A DNA stretch of 64,000 nt from Nocardioides kongjuensis (GCF_013409625.1 NZ_JACCBF010000001.1:3165001-3229000), one strand, 5' to 3'; counted from the first letter of the stretch, positions 50,381-59,141 are shown. Notes: generated by a model not told the origin, from the sequence alone. Program-made: numbers and translations.

Positions 50381-50418
50381 CCGGCCCAGCCCGGCCCAGC
50401 CCGGCCCAGCCCGGCTCA
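50381..50418. repeat. 10-bp tandem repeat GGCCCAGCCC
   Basis: Three exact units and a degenerate fourth (GGCTCAGGCC) fill the gap between the SGNH stop and the stop of the convergent FkbM gene. The last unit overlaps that stop codon. Confidence 0.75.
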
Positions 50419-51309
50419 GGCCAGCTCGTCCGGGACCAGCTCGGAGATCGCCTTCAACCCGTCGGCGTCGTCGCGGTGCACCACCGCGACGTCCCAGTAG
50501 ATCCGCGAGCGCGCCCGACCACCGGGGACCTCGTCGAGGACCCGGCCCTGCTGGGCGATGCGGTCGGTGGTGGTGCGACCGACGGTGAAGCCGCCGTTGT
50601 CCCAGACCGCGACGTGCTCGTAGCCGAGGTCGGCGAGGCGGGGCCAGACGGCCTCGGGGTCGCGGTCGGCGAGCCGGGTGAGGTAGGGGTCGTACTCGAA
50701 GAAGAGCACCGGGTGGACGTCCCGCCACGCCTCGGCGACGGCGGGGACCAGCTCGACGTCGTACCCGTCGGTGTCGGACTTGACCAGGCGCAGCCGGTCG
50801 AACGCCGGGTGGTCGGTGCGCAGCGAGGTCGGCGAGACGGTCGGCATCGCGTCGCCGGCGGCCCCCTCGACGAAGCGGGTGGTGCCGCCGGAGCGGACGG
50901 CCGTCGTTCCGCCGTCACCGCCGTCGACGGTGAGCAGGGCCTCGACGACCGTGACCCGCGGGTCGCGGTCGACGTTGCGGTGCAGGAAGTCGAGGTACGC
51001 CTTGTCCGCCTCGATGCAGAGCACCCGGCCGTCGGCGGCGTTGAGGATCTGCACGGCGGAGTCGCCCACGTTCGCGCCGATGTCGAGGACGGTCAGCGGG
51101 CCGGTGGTGGCCAGCAGGCGGCCCAGCTCGACGAGGTTCTGCCCGTAGGTCGGCTGCCACACGGCGTAGTCGGGCAGCCGGTGGGACCACGGCAGGACGA
51201 GCTCGACGCCCTGGACGTGGCGCACGACGGGCCGGAACGGGAAGCGGTCGCGGATGATCCATCCGACGCGTCGCTTGGCAGTGGAAGCAAGGGTTCCGAG
51301 TCCGGTCAC
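50416..51309 (-). CDS. FkbM-family methyltransferase
   Basis: A 297-residue SAM enzyme: TVLDIGANVGDSAVQIL (motif I), CIEADKAYLDFLHRN, and the FkbM-type LRLVKSDTDGYDVELVPA in which Asp-Thr-Asp replaces the usual KxDxEG. The end FFEYDPYL and the Trp-rich VWDN block are family-like. It probably O-methylates a sugar hydroxyl. GTG 51309 is 7 bases from TAGCAT. Confidence 0.85.
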   Translation of the reverse strand: MTGLGTLASTAKRRVGWIIRDRFPFRPVVRHVQGVELVLPWSHRLPDYAVWQPTYGQNLVELGRLLATTGPLTVLDIGANVGDSAVQILNAADGRVLCIEADKAYLDFLHRNVDRDPRVTVVEALLTVDGGDGGTTAVRSGGTTRFVEGAAGDAMPTVSPTSLRTDHPAFDRLRLVKSDTDGYDVELVPAVAEAWRDVHPVLFFEYDPYLTRLADRDPEAVWPRLADLGYEHVAVWDNGGFTVGRTTTDRIAQQGRVLDEVPGGRARSRIYWDVAVVHRDDADGLKAISELVPDELA

Positions 51310-51316
51310 TCGCCGG

Positions 51317-51322
51317 ATGCTA
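51317..51322 (-). promoter_or_regulatory. Leaderless -10 hexamer for the FkbM gene
   Basis: TAGCAT on the minus strand, 7 bases before GTG 51309. Confidence 0.55.
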
Positions 51323-51337
51323 GGGCATGAATCGCCC

Positions 51338-51343
51338 TAGGAT
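51338..51343 (+). promoter_or_regulatory. Leaderless -10 hexamer for the zinc-ribbon methyltransferase gene
   Basis: TAGGAT, then 7 bases, then ATG 51351; back to back with the FkbM promoter. Confidence 0.6.
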
Positions 51344-51350
51344 GTGCCAC

Positions 51351-52427
51351 ATGTCGGGCTCTCCCCCCAATGCGACCGCGACGGCTGCCCTCGATGAGGC
51401 CCGTGCCTACTACTCCCACGAGCTGGAGCAGGGAGTCGACCGCTTCCTCCTGGCGACCCGCACGACCTGCCCGTGGTGCGGCGACGACCGCCTGAAGCAC
51501 CGCACCACCACGCGCGACCTGCGCCAGTTCAAGCCGGGCCGGTTCCGGCTCGACGAGTGCCGCGGCTGCGGCCACGTCTTCCAGAACCCGGCGCTGAGCG
51601 ACGAGGGCCTGTCGTTCTACTACCGCGACACCTACGACGGCCTCAACGCCGAGCGCGCCGAGGCCAACCTCGGCTCGATGGGCGAGATCTACCGCCGGCG
51701 CGCCTCGACGGTGCGCGACCACCGCCCGGACCAGCCGAAGCGCTGGCTCGACGTCGGTACGGCGTCCGCGCACTTCCCCGCCGCCGCGGCCGAGATGTTC
51801 CCGGCGACCGTGTTCGACGGCCTCGACATGTCCGACGGCGTGCTCTCCGGGCACCGGGCCGGACGCATCGCGACGGCCTACCAGGGACAGCTCCCCGAGC
51901 TCGCACCGCAGCTGGCCGGCCAGTACGACCAGGTGAGCATGTTCCACTACCTGGAGCACACCCGCGACCCGCTGGCCGACCTCGACGCGGTTGCCACGGT
52001 GCTCGCCGACGACGGCTGGGTGCTCATCGAGCAGCCCGACCCGCAGGCCCGTTCGGCGAAGCTGTTCGGCTCCTGGTGGGCCGGCTGGAACCAGCCCGAG
52101 CACCTGCACATGGTCACGTTGCCGAACCTGACGAAGGCGCTGCAGGAACGCGGCTTCGAGGTCGTCGAGGTCGTGCACCGCGAGGCGCACATCCCGCTCG
52201 AGGCGTTCATCGTGCTCGCCACGATCCTCAACCGGATCGCCCCCGGCGAGGAGGTCCCGTGGCGCGACGGTCGTCCGCCGCGCTTCGCCCGGGCGCGCCG
52301 CCTGGCGGGCAAGATCGTCGCGGCGCCGTTCGTCCCGCTGGCCCGCTTCGTCGACAACGTCGTGCTGCCGCGCATGCTGCGCAGCTACCACGCCTACCGG
52401 GTCCTCGCCCGCAAGGTCCCCGCCTGA
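51351..52427 (+). CDS. Methyltransferase with N-terminal zinc ribbon (type 1)
   Basis: A 358-residue protein. CPWCGDD and CRGCGH (about residues 41-74) form a Cys4 zinc ribbon. A SAM domain follows with WLDVGTASAHFPAAAA as motif I and FHYLEHTRDPL as the post-motif. The C-terminal segment has a hydrophobic patch near FVPLARFVDNVVLP. It resembles the zinc-binding C-methyltransferases of deoxysugar and glycan loci, though acceptor is unknown. Stop 52425-52427 is 2 bases before the 32-bp-period palindrome. Confidence 0.85.
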   Translation: MSGSPPNATATAALDEARAYYSHELEQGVDRFLLATRTTCPWCGDDRLKHRTTTRDLRQFKPGRFRLDECRGCGHVFQNPALSDEGLSFYYRDTYDGLNAERAEANLGSMGEIYRRRASTVRDHRPDQPKRWLDVGTASAHFPAAAAEMFPATVFDGLDMSDGVLSGHRAGRIATAYQGQLPELAPQLAGQYDQVSMFHYLEHTRDPLADLDAVATVLADDGWVLIEQPDPQARSAKLFGSWWAGWNQPEHLHMVTLPNLTKALQERGFEVVEVVHREAHIPLEAFIVLATILNRIAPGEEVPWRDGRPPRFARARRLAGKIVAAPFVPLARFVDNVVLPRMLRSYHAYRVLARKVPA

Positions 52428-52429
52428 CC

Positions 52430-52604
52430 GACCCGGCCCGAACTGGCTCCGCAATCGCGCCGACCCGGCACGAAGTCGCTCGCAGAACGGATCGACCCGG
52501 CAGGAAGTGGCCTCGAGAGAAGCCACTTCATGCCGGGTCGGCGTGTTTCTCGAGCTGCTTCGTGCCGGGTCGGCGTGCTGTGCGAGCCAGTTCGGGCCGG
52601 GTCA
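52430..52604. repeat. Nested palindrome with 32-bp period, copy 2 (convergent junction)
   Basis: GACCCGGC begins at 52430, 52462 and 52494; GCCGGGTC begins at 52532, 52564 and 52596. All intervals are 32 bp and the whole is symmetric about 52516-52517. Conserved 20-base cores (GACCCGGCnCGAAsTsGCTC) are separated by 12-base variable spacers. The last three bases (52602-52604) are the gmd stop codon. No coding potential. Confidence 0.92.
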
Positions 52605-53594
52605 GTCGAGCTCGCGCTTGTGCCGGACCAGCCGGCCGAGGTGCTCGATGTCCGAGTCGACCATCAGCTCGGCGAGCGCCTTGGCGTCGGTGCCGGCCTT
52701 CCAGCCGAGCACGTCGTGCGCCTTCGAGGCGTCGCCGATGAGCGCGTCGACCTCGGTGGGACGCTCGAAGTTCTTGTCGTAGCGCACGTGGTCCTCCCAG
52801 TCGAGGCCGGCGTGCGAGAAGGCGTACTGGCAGAACTCGCGGACCGTCGTACCGATGCCGGTGGCGAGGACGTAGTCCTGCGGCTCGTCGTGCTGCAGCA
52901 TCCGCCACATGCCCTCGACGTACTCGGGGGCGTAGCCCCAGTCGCGGATCGCCTCGAGGTTGCCGAGGTCGAGGTGGTCGGTGATGCCGAGCTTGATCGA
53001 GGCGACGCCGAGGGTGATCTTGCGGGTCACGAAGCTCTCGCCGCGGCGCGGCGACTCGTGGTTGAACAGGATCCCGGAGACGGCGAACAGGTCGTAGGCC
53101 TCGCGGTAGTTGACGGTCACCCAGTGCGAGTAGAGCTTGGCCGCGCCGTAGGGCGAGCGCGGGTAGAAGAGCGTCGACTCGTTCTGCGGCGGCGGCGTCG
53201 CGCCGAACATCTCGGACGTGGAGGCCTGGTAGAACCGGCAGTCCAGCTTGGCCGCCCGGATCGCCTCGAGCAGTCGCAGGGTGCCGACCGCATCGGTCGA
53301 CGCGGTGTACTCCGGGAGCTCGAAGGACACCTTGACGTGGCTCTGCGCGCCGAGGTTGTAGACCTCGTGGGGCTCGATGTCGCGCAGCTGGTTGCTCAGG
53401 CTGACACCGTCGGTCAGGTCGCCGTAGTGCAGGTGGAGGTCCGCAGTGCCGTGCAGGTGGTCGATCCGGCTGCGGTTCAGGGTGGACGACCGACGGACCA
53501 GTCCGTGCACCTCGTAGCCCTTCCCGAGAAGGAGCTCGGCGAGGTAGGAGCCGTCCTGGCCGGTGATCCCGGTGATGAGTGCGCGCTTGGTCAC
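52602..53594 (-). CDS. gmd: GDP-mannose 4,6-dehydratase
   Basis: A 330-residue extended SDR that makes GDP-4-keto-6-deoxymannose. [17 protein letters not shown] binds [33 protein letters not shown] (catalytic Ser/Thr, Glu) and [12 protein letters not shown] (Tyr-x3-Lys) complete the site; [17 protein letters not shown] is diagnostic. GTG 53594 is 6 bases from TACTGT. It is the canonical copy; a shorter paralogue is at 55682. Confidence 0.95.
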   Translation of the reverse strand: MTKRALITGITGQDGSYLAELLLGKGYEVHGLVRRSSTLNRSRIDHLHGTADLHLHYGDLTDGVSLSNQLRDIEPHEVYNLGAQSHVKVSFELPEYTASTDAVGTLRLLEAIRAAKLDCRFYQASTSEMFGATPPPQNESTLFYPRSPYGAAKLYSHWVTVNYREAYDLFAVSGILFNHESPRRGESFVTRKITLGVASIKLGITDHLDLGNLEAIRDWGYAPEYVEGMWRMLQHDEPQDYVLATGIGTTVREFCQYAFSHAGLDWEDHVRYDKNFERPTEVDALIGDASKAHDVLGWKAGTDAKALAELMVDSDIEHLGRLVRHKRELD

Positions 53595-53600
53595 GGGGGC

Positions 53601-53606
53601 ACAGTA
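53601..53606 (-). promoter_or_regulatory. Leaderless -10 hexamer for gmd
   Basis: TACTGT on the minus strand, 6 bases before GTG 53594. It overlaps by two bases the oppositely directed TATCGT, so the two promoters cannot be used at once on one DNA molecule. Confidence 0.5.
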
Positions 53607-53610
53607 TCGT
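53605..53610 (+). promoter_or_regulatory. Leaderless -10 hexamer for the GT4 gene at 53619
   Basis: TATCGT, 8 bases before GTG 53619, overlapping the gmd -10 on the other strand. Confidence 0.5.
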
Positions 53611-53618
53611 CGCGCCTC

Positions 53619-54695
53619 GTGCATCTGGTCGTAGATTCCGTAGTCGTTCGCACCGGAAGCGTGACGATCGTGATGGAGCACCTCGTCCGCGCCTGGGCCG
53701 AGGCGTTCCCGCAGGACCGGATCTCGGTGCTCTTCGGTCCCGAGGGCCAGACCTTCCCGCTGCCCGACGGCGCGCACGCGGAGGTCCTCGCCCAGCCGGG
53801 CGGACCGATCGGAGGCCTGTGGCTCCGATCGGTGGCCGTACGACGCGCCGCGCGCCGCCTGGGCGCGGACGCCGTCCTGGCGGCGGTTCCCGCCAGCGGC
53901 CTGCTCGGCTCGCGCAGCCCGCGCGGCGTGATCCTCTACGACCTGCGCTTCGAGCTGCGTCCCGAGCAGTTCAGCCGCAGGACGCGGGTCGCGCGCAAGG
54001 TGTCGTGGCTGTGGAGCATGCGCCTGGCCGACCGGATCTTCACGATCTCGGACCGCACGCTGCACGACCTCGCCGACCTGCACCCGTCGCTGTCCGGCCG
54101 CGCCCGGACCGCCGCCCTCGGGTCCGACCACGCACTCGCCTGGCCGCAGCCCGACGCGCCGGACCCGGAGCACCCCTACGCCATCGCGTTCGGCCACTAC
54201 GGCAACAAGAACGCGAACGCCGTCATCGACGGCTGGGCGCAGTTCTGCGCCGCGCACTCCCCCGAGGCCGACGGCTGGCGGCTGCGCCTGGTCGGCATGG
54301 GGGCCCGGGACCGGGCCGCCGCCGAGGAGCAGGTACGCCGCCTCGGTGTCGGCGACCGGATCGAGCTGATGCCGTGGCTCGACGACGACGCCTTCGCCCG
54401 CGCGTTCGCCGGCGCCAGGCTCGTGGTCTTCCCGTCGGACTTCGAGGGCTTCGGCCTGCCCGCGGCCGAGGCGATCCGGCTCGGCATCCCGGCCGTCATC
54501 TCGACCGACCCGGCGCTCGCCGAGGTGACCGGCGGGCACGCCGTGACCGCCGTCTCGACCACGCCGGCCGACCTGGCGAAGGCCTTCGAGACGGCGCTCG
54601 CGCTCACGCCCGAGCAGCTCGCGGCCGGCCGCGCCTTCGCGGAGGCGTTCACCTGGCGTCGTACCGCCGCGGTGATCCGGGCCGGTCTGTCCTGA
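53619..54695 (+). CDS. Glycosyltransferase family 4 protein
   Basis: A 358-residue GT-B enzyme. The C-terminal donor domain has [23 protein letters not shown], the GT4 EX7E signature (Glu-Gly-Phe...Glu-Ala). The N-terminal acceptor half begins [21 protein letters not shown]. It transfers a hexose or deoxyhexose to the lipid-linked glycan; the neighbouring gmd suggests a GDP-deoxysugar donor, by inference only. Confidence 0.88.
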   Translation: MHLVVDSVVVRTGSVTIVMEHLVRAWAEAFPQDRISVLFGPEGQTFPLPDGAHAEVLAQPGGPIGGLWLRSVAVRRAARRLGADAVLAAVPASGLLGSRSPRGVILYDLRFELRPEQFSRRTRVARKVSWLWSMRLADRIFTISDRTLHDLADLHPSLSGRARTAALGSDHALAWPQPDAPDPEHPYAIAFGHYGNKNANAVIDGWAQFCAAHSPEADGWRLRLVGMGARDRAAAEEQVRRLGVGDRIELMPWLDDDAFARAFAGARLVVFPSDFEGFGLPAAEAIRLGIPAVISTDPALAEVTGGHAVTAVSTTPADLAKAFETALALTPEQLAAGRAFAEAFTWRRTAAVIRAGLS

Positions 54696-54768
54696 CCGCC
54701 GGATCCGGCCACGCGACCGGGCACCAGCCCCTACCCTTGCCCCGACCCACCCAGCCTCGGAGGACTCG

Positions 54769-55668
54769 ATGCCCGTTTGCCCGGCCTGCGCCGGTTCCCG
54801 CGTCCGCACCGGCCCGGCCTCCGGCGCCACCGGACGCCAGATCACCGCGTGCCGCGACTGCGGGGTCCACTACTGGGCCGACCACGAGGCCGCCGAGCGG
54901 CAGGAGGCGATCGAGCTCCAGACCGAGCTGACCGCGGAGGGCTACAGCGACTGGGTCGACATCAAGCGCGAGCAGGCCGGCCCCGAGGCGTGGCGCGACG
55001 CGATCGCCTGGATCCGCAACGCCCTGCCGAAGGACGCCGGTCGGGGCAGCGCGCCCGTGATCTACGACGTCGGCGCGGGCGACGGTCACTTCCTCAGCCT
55101 GGCTCGTGACGAGGGCGGCTTCGCCGTCACCGGCAACGAGATCGCCAAGGGCGCGGTCGAGCTCGCCAAGGAGCGCTACGACGTCGACCTCGACCTCGGC
55201 GTCCTCGAGGACCTCGGCCACGTCGAGGACGTCGACGCCGCCACGCTGTGGTGCGTCCTGGCCCACGTGCCCGACGGCGACCAGCTGCTGACCGAGGTGC
55301 GCACGATGCTGCGCCCGGGCGGCGTGCTCTTCCTGCAGACGCCGCACTGGACCGCCGCCGACGAGGCCGCCGTCCGGGTCAAGGACCTCACCCGCGGCCG
55401 CGTCGCGAAGGTGCCGGACCGACGCATCGCCCAGCACCACTGGATCCTGCACACCCGTCGCAGCATCACGGCGCAGCTCAACCGGCTCGGCTTCGTCGAC
55501 GTCGTGGCCGAGCCGAAGCTGCGCTACACGCTGACCTCGCGCGCCTACTTCGCCTCGATGAACCCGCCGCAGTGGACCATCGGTCCCGCGTCGTGGCTGC
55601 TCGACAAGGCGGTCGCCAGCGGGCTCGCGCCGCGGATCGTGCTCGACGTGCGCGCCCGCAAGGGCTGA
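54769..55668 (+). CDS. Methyltransferase with N-terminal zinc ribbon (type 2)
   Basis: A 299-residue protein. CPACAGSR and CRDCGVHYW (residues 4-34) form a Cys4 ribbon, then a SAM domain with [15 protein letters not shown] and [12 protein letters not shown]. The late [11 protein letters not shown] is shared by glycan-locus methyltransferases. ATG 54769 follows CGGAGGACTCG. The ribbon architecture is shared with 51351 and, in its Cys4 pattern, with the sulfotransferase at 41533. Confidence 0.85.
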   Translation: MPVCPACAGSRVRTGPASGATGRQITACRDCGVHYWADHEAAERQEAIELQTELTAEGYSDWVDIKREQAGPEAWRDAIAWIRNALPKDAGRGSAPVIYDVGAGDGHFLSLARDEGGFAVTGNEIAKGAVELAKERYDVDLDLGVLEDLGHVEDVDAATLWCVLAHVPDGDQLLTEVRTMLRPGGVLFLQTPHWTAADEAAVRVKDLTRGRVAKVPDRRIAQHHWILHTRRSITAQLNRLGFVDVVAEPKLRYTLTSRAYFASMNPPQWTIGPASWLLDKAVASGLAPRIVLDVRARKG

Positions 55669-55681
55669 GCCCCGGCGGGCC

Positions 55682-56665
55682 TCAGGCCCGGATGCCGGCC
55701 GGCAGCAGGTAGTCGACCGCCTCCGGTACGCCGCTGCGCAGCCGCTCGAGGTCGACGGCCACCATGTGCTCGACCAGGGCCTCGAAGCCGACCTGCGCCC
55801 GCCACCCGATCGCGGCGGCGGCCGGCTCGGGGTCGGCGACGAAGACCGAGGTGTCGGAGGGTCGCAGCAGCGCGGCGTCCTGGACGACCCGGTCCCCCGG
55901 CTCGCCGAGGCCGGCCGCAGCGAACGCCTGCTCCAGCAGGTCCTGCAGCGAGTGCACCCGCCCGGTGCCCAGCGGCAGGTCGAGGGGCTCGTCGTGGGCG
56001 AGCTGGAGGCGCATCGCCTCGACGTACTCGCCGGCGAAGCCCCAGTCACGGTGCACGTCCAGGTTGCCGAGGCTCACGGTGTCGCGCCGCCCGAGCGCGA
56101 TCTCGGCCGCGCTCAGCGTGATCTTGCGGGTGACGAACCGCGGCGAGCGCAGCGGGCTCTCGTGGTTGTGGAGCACGCCGCAGACCGCGAACAGGTCGTG
56201 CTCGGCCCGCGCCTGGCGGACCACCTCGTCGGCCGCGGCCTTGGCCCGTGCGTACGGGCTGTCCGATGCGCTGCCGTGCACCTCGGCGGACGAGGCCTGG
56301 AACAGCCGGGCGTCGTGCCCGCGCTCAGCACGCAGCCGCAGCAGTGCGGCGACCAAGCGCTCGACCGGGGCGGCATTGGTGGCTGCGGTCAGCTCCGGCT
56401 CCTCCCAGCTGCGGCCGACCGAGCTGAGCGCAGCGAGGTTGTAGACCTCGTCGGGAAGGACCTCCGCGACCAGCGCCTCGAGCGCCGCGCCGTCGCGGAC
56501 GTCGAGCTCACGCAGCTCGACGCCGGCGAGGTAGACCCGCCGCGGCTCGGCGGCGGCGAAGCCGGGCGCGACCGTCCCGACGACGGCAGTGCCGGCGGCG
56601 CGGAGGGAGCGCGCGAGGTAGACCCCGTCCTGCCCCGCGACGCCGGTGACGAGGGCGGTACGCAC
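55682..56665 (-). CDS. GDP-mannose 4,6-dehydratase paralogue
   Basis: A 327-residue SDR related to Gmd. VTGVAGQDGVYLARSL, VYNLAALSSVGRSWEE, FQASSAEVHG and SPYARAKAAADE keep the catalytic Ser, Glu and Tyr-x3-Lys; NHESPLRSPRFVTRKIT is Gmd-like. It diverges from gmd at 52602 (RSP in place of RGES, shorter loops), so it may use another GDP-sugar or make a different product. GTG 56665 is chosen, not 56674, because TAGGGT lies 7 bases before it. Confidence 0.85.
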   Translation of the reverse strand: MRTALVTGVAGQDGVYLARSLRAAGTAVVGTVAPGFAAAEPRRVYLAGVELRELDVRDGAALEALVAEVLPDEVYNLAALSSVGRSWEEPELTAATNAAPVERLVAALLRLRAERGHDARLFQASSAEVHGSASDSPYARAKAAADEVVRQARAEHDLFAVCGVLHNHESPLRSPRFVTRKITLSAAEIALGRRDTVSLGNLDVHRDWGFAGEYVEAMRLQLAHDEPLDLPLGTGRVHSLQDLLEQAFAAAGLGEPGDRVVQDAALLRPSDTSVFVADPEPAAAAIGWRAQVGFEALVEHMVAVDLERLRSGVPEAVDYLLPAGIRA

Positions 56666-56672
56666 GGTCGTC

Positions 56673-56678
56673 ACCCTA
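56673..56678 (-). promoter_or_regulatory. Leaderless -10 hexamer for the Gmd paralogue
   Basis: TAGGGT on the minus strand, 7 bases before GTG 56665; its position decides between two in-frame GTGs. Confidence 0.5.
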
Positions 56679-56820
56679 GCGGGAGCGAACCGGGCGGGCC
56701 GTTGGTCCCGACTTCGCGGGCAGTCCTCGGAATCGCGGACAGAGGCCGTGACGCACCCGGCAACGCCTCGTTGGTCACACGACGCTGGGGGGCGGATCCA
56801 AATCGACATGAGGAGTGCGC

Positions 56821-57804
56821 ATGAACTCGGGCCCAGTTGATGTTCTCGTCGCGGGTGGCGGCGGTTTCATCGGAGGTCACCTCGTCGCTGACCTCCTCGC
56901 TCAGGGCAAGACGGTTCGCTCGGTCGACGTGAAGCCGATCGACGAGTGGTACCAGGTCCACCCCGACGCGCAGAACTCCGTCGGCGACCTGTCGCTGCTC
57001 GACCAGGCCGAGGCCGCGACCGAGGGAGCGCGCGAGGTCTACATGCTCGCCGCCGACATGGGCGGCATGGGCTTCATCGAGAACAACAAGGCCCTGTGCA
57101 TGCTGACGGTGCTCACCAGCACCCACATGCTCCAGGCCGCGCAGAAGTACGACGTCGAGCGCTACTTCTACTCCTCCTCGGCCTGCGTCTACGCCGCCGA
57201 CAAGCAGACCGACCCGGGCGTGACCGCGCTCAAGGAGTCGGACGCCTACCCCGCCATGCCCGAGGACGGCTACGGCTGGGAGAAGCTCTTCAGCGAGCGG
57301 ATGGCCCGCCACTTCCGCGAGGACTTCGGCCTCACGACCCGGATGGCGCGCTACCACAACGTCTACGGCCCCGAGGGCACCTGGACCGGCGGCCGCGAGA
57401 AGGCGCCCGCCGCCGTGTGCCGCAAGATCGCCGAGGCGGTCATCTCCGGCAAGCACGAGCTCGAGATCTGGGGCGACGGCGAGCAGACCCGGTCGTTCAT
57501 GTACATCGACGACTGCGTCAAGGGCTCGCAGATGATCCTGGCCAGCGACCTCGAGGACCCGATCAACCTGGGCTCCGCGGAGCTGGTCTCGATCAACCAG
57601 CTCTACTCGATCGTCGAGGAGATCGCCGGCATCAAGTGCGAGCGGAAGTACGACCTCTCCGCCCCGCAGGGCGTCCGCGGTCGCAACTCCGACAACACGA
57701 TGATCAACGAGGTCTTCGGCTGGGAGCCGTCGATCAGCCTCGCCGACGGCCTCGCGAAGACCTACGCCTGGGTCTACGACCAGGTCAAGCGCGCGCAGGG
57801 CTGA
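56821..57804 (+). CDS. GDP-mannose 3,5-epimerase-like NAD-dependent epimerase
   Basis: A 327-residue SDR very similar to plant GDP-mannose 3,5-epimerase. VAGGGGFIGGHLV binds NAD; NLAADMGGMGF-like MLAADMGGMGFIENNKAL, YSSSACVYAADKQ, GYGWEKLFSERM (Tyr-x3-Lys), RYHNVYGPEGTWTGGREKAP and GDGEQTRSFMYIDD are hallmark motifs. It would convert GDP-mannose to GDP-L-galactose or GDP-L-gulose, rare L-sugars in bacteria. ATG 56821 follows GAGGAG by 5 bases. It is first of a unit with the GT4 at 57820. Confidence 0.9.
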   Translation: MNSGPVDVLVAGGGGFIGGHLVADLLAQGKTVRSVDVKPIDEWYQVHPDAQNSVGDLSLLDQAEAATEGAREVYMLAADMGGMGFIENNKALCMLTVLTSTHMLQAAQKYDVERYFYSSSACVYAADKQTDPGVTALKESDAYPAMPEDGYGWEKLFSERMARHFREDFGLTTRMARYHNVYGPEGTWTGGREKAPAAVCRKIAEAVISGKHELEIWGDGEQTRSFMYIDDCVKGSQMILASDLEDPINLGSAELVSINQLYSIVEEIAGIKCERKYDLSAPQGVRGRNSDNTMINEVFGWEPSISLADGLAKTYAWVYDQVKRAQG

Positions 57805-57819
57805 GCGGGCAACGGCACG

Positions 57820-59049
57820 GTGCGCATCCTCGTCCACGACCACAGCGGGCACCCCTTCCAGGCCGAGCTCAGCCGTGAGCTGGCCCGGCGGGGCCACGAC
57901 GTCACGCACTCGTACGTCGAGGGCTACGTCTCCGGGAAGGGTCGCCTCGAGGCGGTCCCCGGTGAGTCGATCACCTTCGAGGCGATCGGCGGCGCGAAGA
58001 AGGTCGACAACCAGCGGATGGCGCAGCGCCTGCTGCGCGAGGTCCGCCGCGGCTTCGAGCTGGTGCAGCACGTCCGCAAGGTGAACCCCGACATCGTGAT
58101 GCTGTCCAACGTGCAGATCCCGACGCTGGTGATCTTCGCGTTCGTGATGGCGGTGCTCCGGCGGCCGTGGGTGCTGTGGCACCAGGACGTGTACGCCGTC
58201 GCGGTGAGGTCGTTCACCGGCAGCAAGCTGCCGAAGCGGTTCGCTTTGGTGGCGTGGGCCTTCGAGGTCGCCGAGCGCTGGTGCTCGCGGCGGGCCGCGG
58301 CGATCGTGGTGATCGCGCCGTCCTTCGTCCCGGTGCACGAGGCGTGGGGGACGGCCGACAAGGTCACCGTCATCCCGAACTGGGCGCCGCTCGACGAGAT
58401 CGTGCCGACCGAGCGCAAGAACGACTGGGCGATCGAGCACGAGCTCGACGACGTCGCGACCCTGGTCTACTCCGGCACCCTCGGCCTCAAGCACAACCCG
58501 GCCCTGCTGGTCCGCCTGGCGCGCGCGGTGCGCGACGAGGGCAGGAAGGTCCGGCTGGTGGTGGTCAACGAGGGCCCCGCCGTCGAGGTCCTGCAGGACG
58601 AGGCGCGGCGGCTCGACGTACCCGTCACGCTGCTGCCGTTCCAGCCCTACGAGCGGCTGCCCGAGGTGCTCGGCAGCGGCGACGTGCTCGTGGTGCTCCT
58701 CGAGCAGGAGGCCGGCGCGTTCTCGGTCCCGTCCAAGACGCTGTCCTACCTGTGCGCGGGTCGCCCGGTGCTCGGCCTGATGCCGGGCGAGAACCTCGCC
58801 TCGTCGCTGGTCACCCGCGCCGGCGGCCTGGTCCTGCCGCCCGCCGACGGCTCCCTCGCCGAGGCCGCGTCCTGGGTCAGCGGCGTGCTCGCCGACCCCG
58901 AGCTGCGCAGCGAGCTCGGCGAGGCGTCCCGGGACCTGGCCGAGCAGGAGTTCGCGCTGGCGGGCTGCGCGACGAGATTCGAGCGCCTGCTCGCCGCCCA
59001 GGTCGGCGCGACCACAGGTGATCGGCAATCCCTCGCAAAGTTGTCGTGA
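57820..59049 (+). CDS. Glycosyltransferase family 4 protein (WbuB-like)
   Basis: A 409-residue GT-B enzyme. RILVHDHSGHPFQAELSRELARRGH opens the acceptor half and VLWHQDVYAVAV is in its middle. VIPNWAPLDEI, LVYSGTLGLKHN and AFSVPSKTLSYLCAGRPVLG (serine-rich EX7E variant) form the donor half. Its location just after the GDP-mannose 3,5-epimerase and before the sugar-phosphate transferase suggests that it adds the second sugar of the repeat. GTG 57820. Confidence 0.88.
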   Translation: MRILVHDHSGHPFQAELSRELARRGHDVTHSYVEGYVSGKGRLEAVPGESITFEAIGGAKKVDNQRMAQRLLREVRRGFELVQHVRKVNPDIVMLSNVQIPTLVIFAFVMAVLRRPWVLWHQDVYAVAVRSFTGSKLPKRFALVAWAFEVAERWCSRRAAAIVVIAPSFVPVHEAWGTADKVTVIPNWAPLDEIVPTERKNDWAIEHELDDVATLVYSGTLGLKHNPALLVRLARAVRDEGRKVRLVVVNEGPAVEVLQDEARRLDVPVTLLPFQPYERLPEVLGSGDVLVVLLEQEAGAFSVPSKTLSYLCAGRPVLGLMPGENLASSLVTRAGGLVLPPADGSLAEAASWVSGVLADPELRSELGEASRDLAEQEFALAGCATRFERLLAAQVGATTGDRQSLAKLS

Positions 59050-59141
59050 GACACGTATCTCATCGATCACTCGGTCGTTGAGAGGTCGCGGGACCGCCTC
59101 ACCCGCGTATTCGGGGACACATTTTCTGGTGGAGGTCACTG

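Noticed and set aside
52430..52604. CRISPR-like array
   Set aside because: Only six cores, half of them inverted, spacers of 12 bases, and no cas genes nearby.
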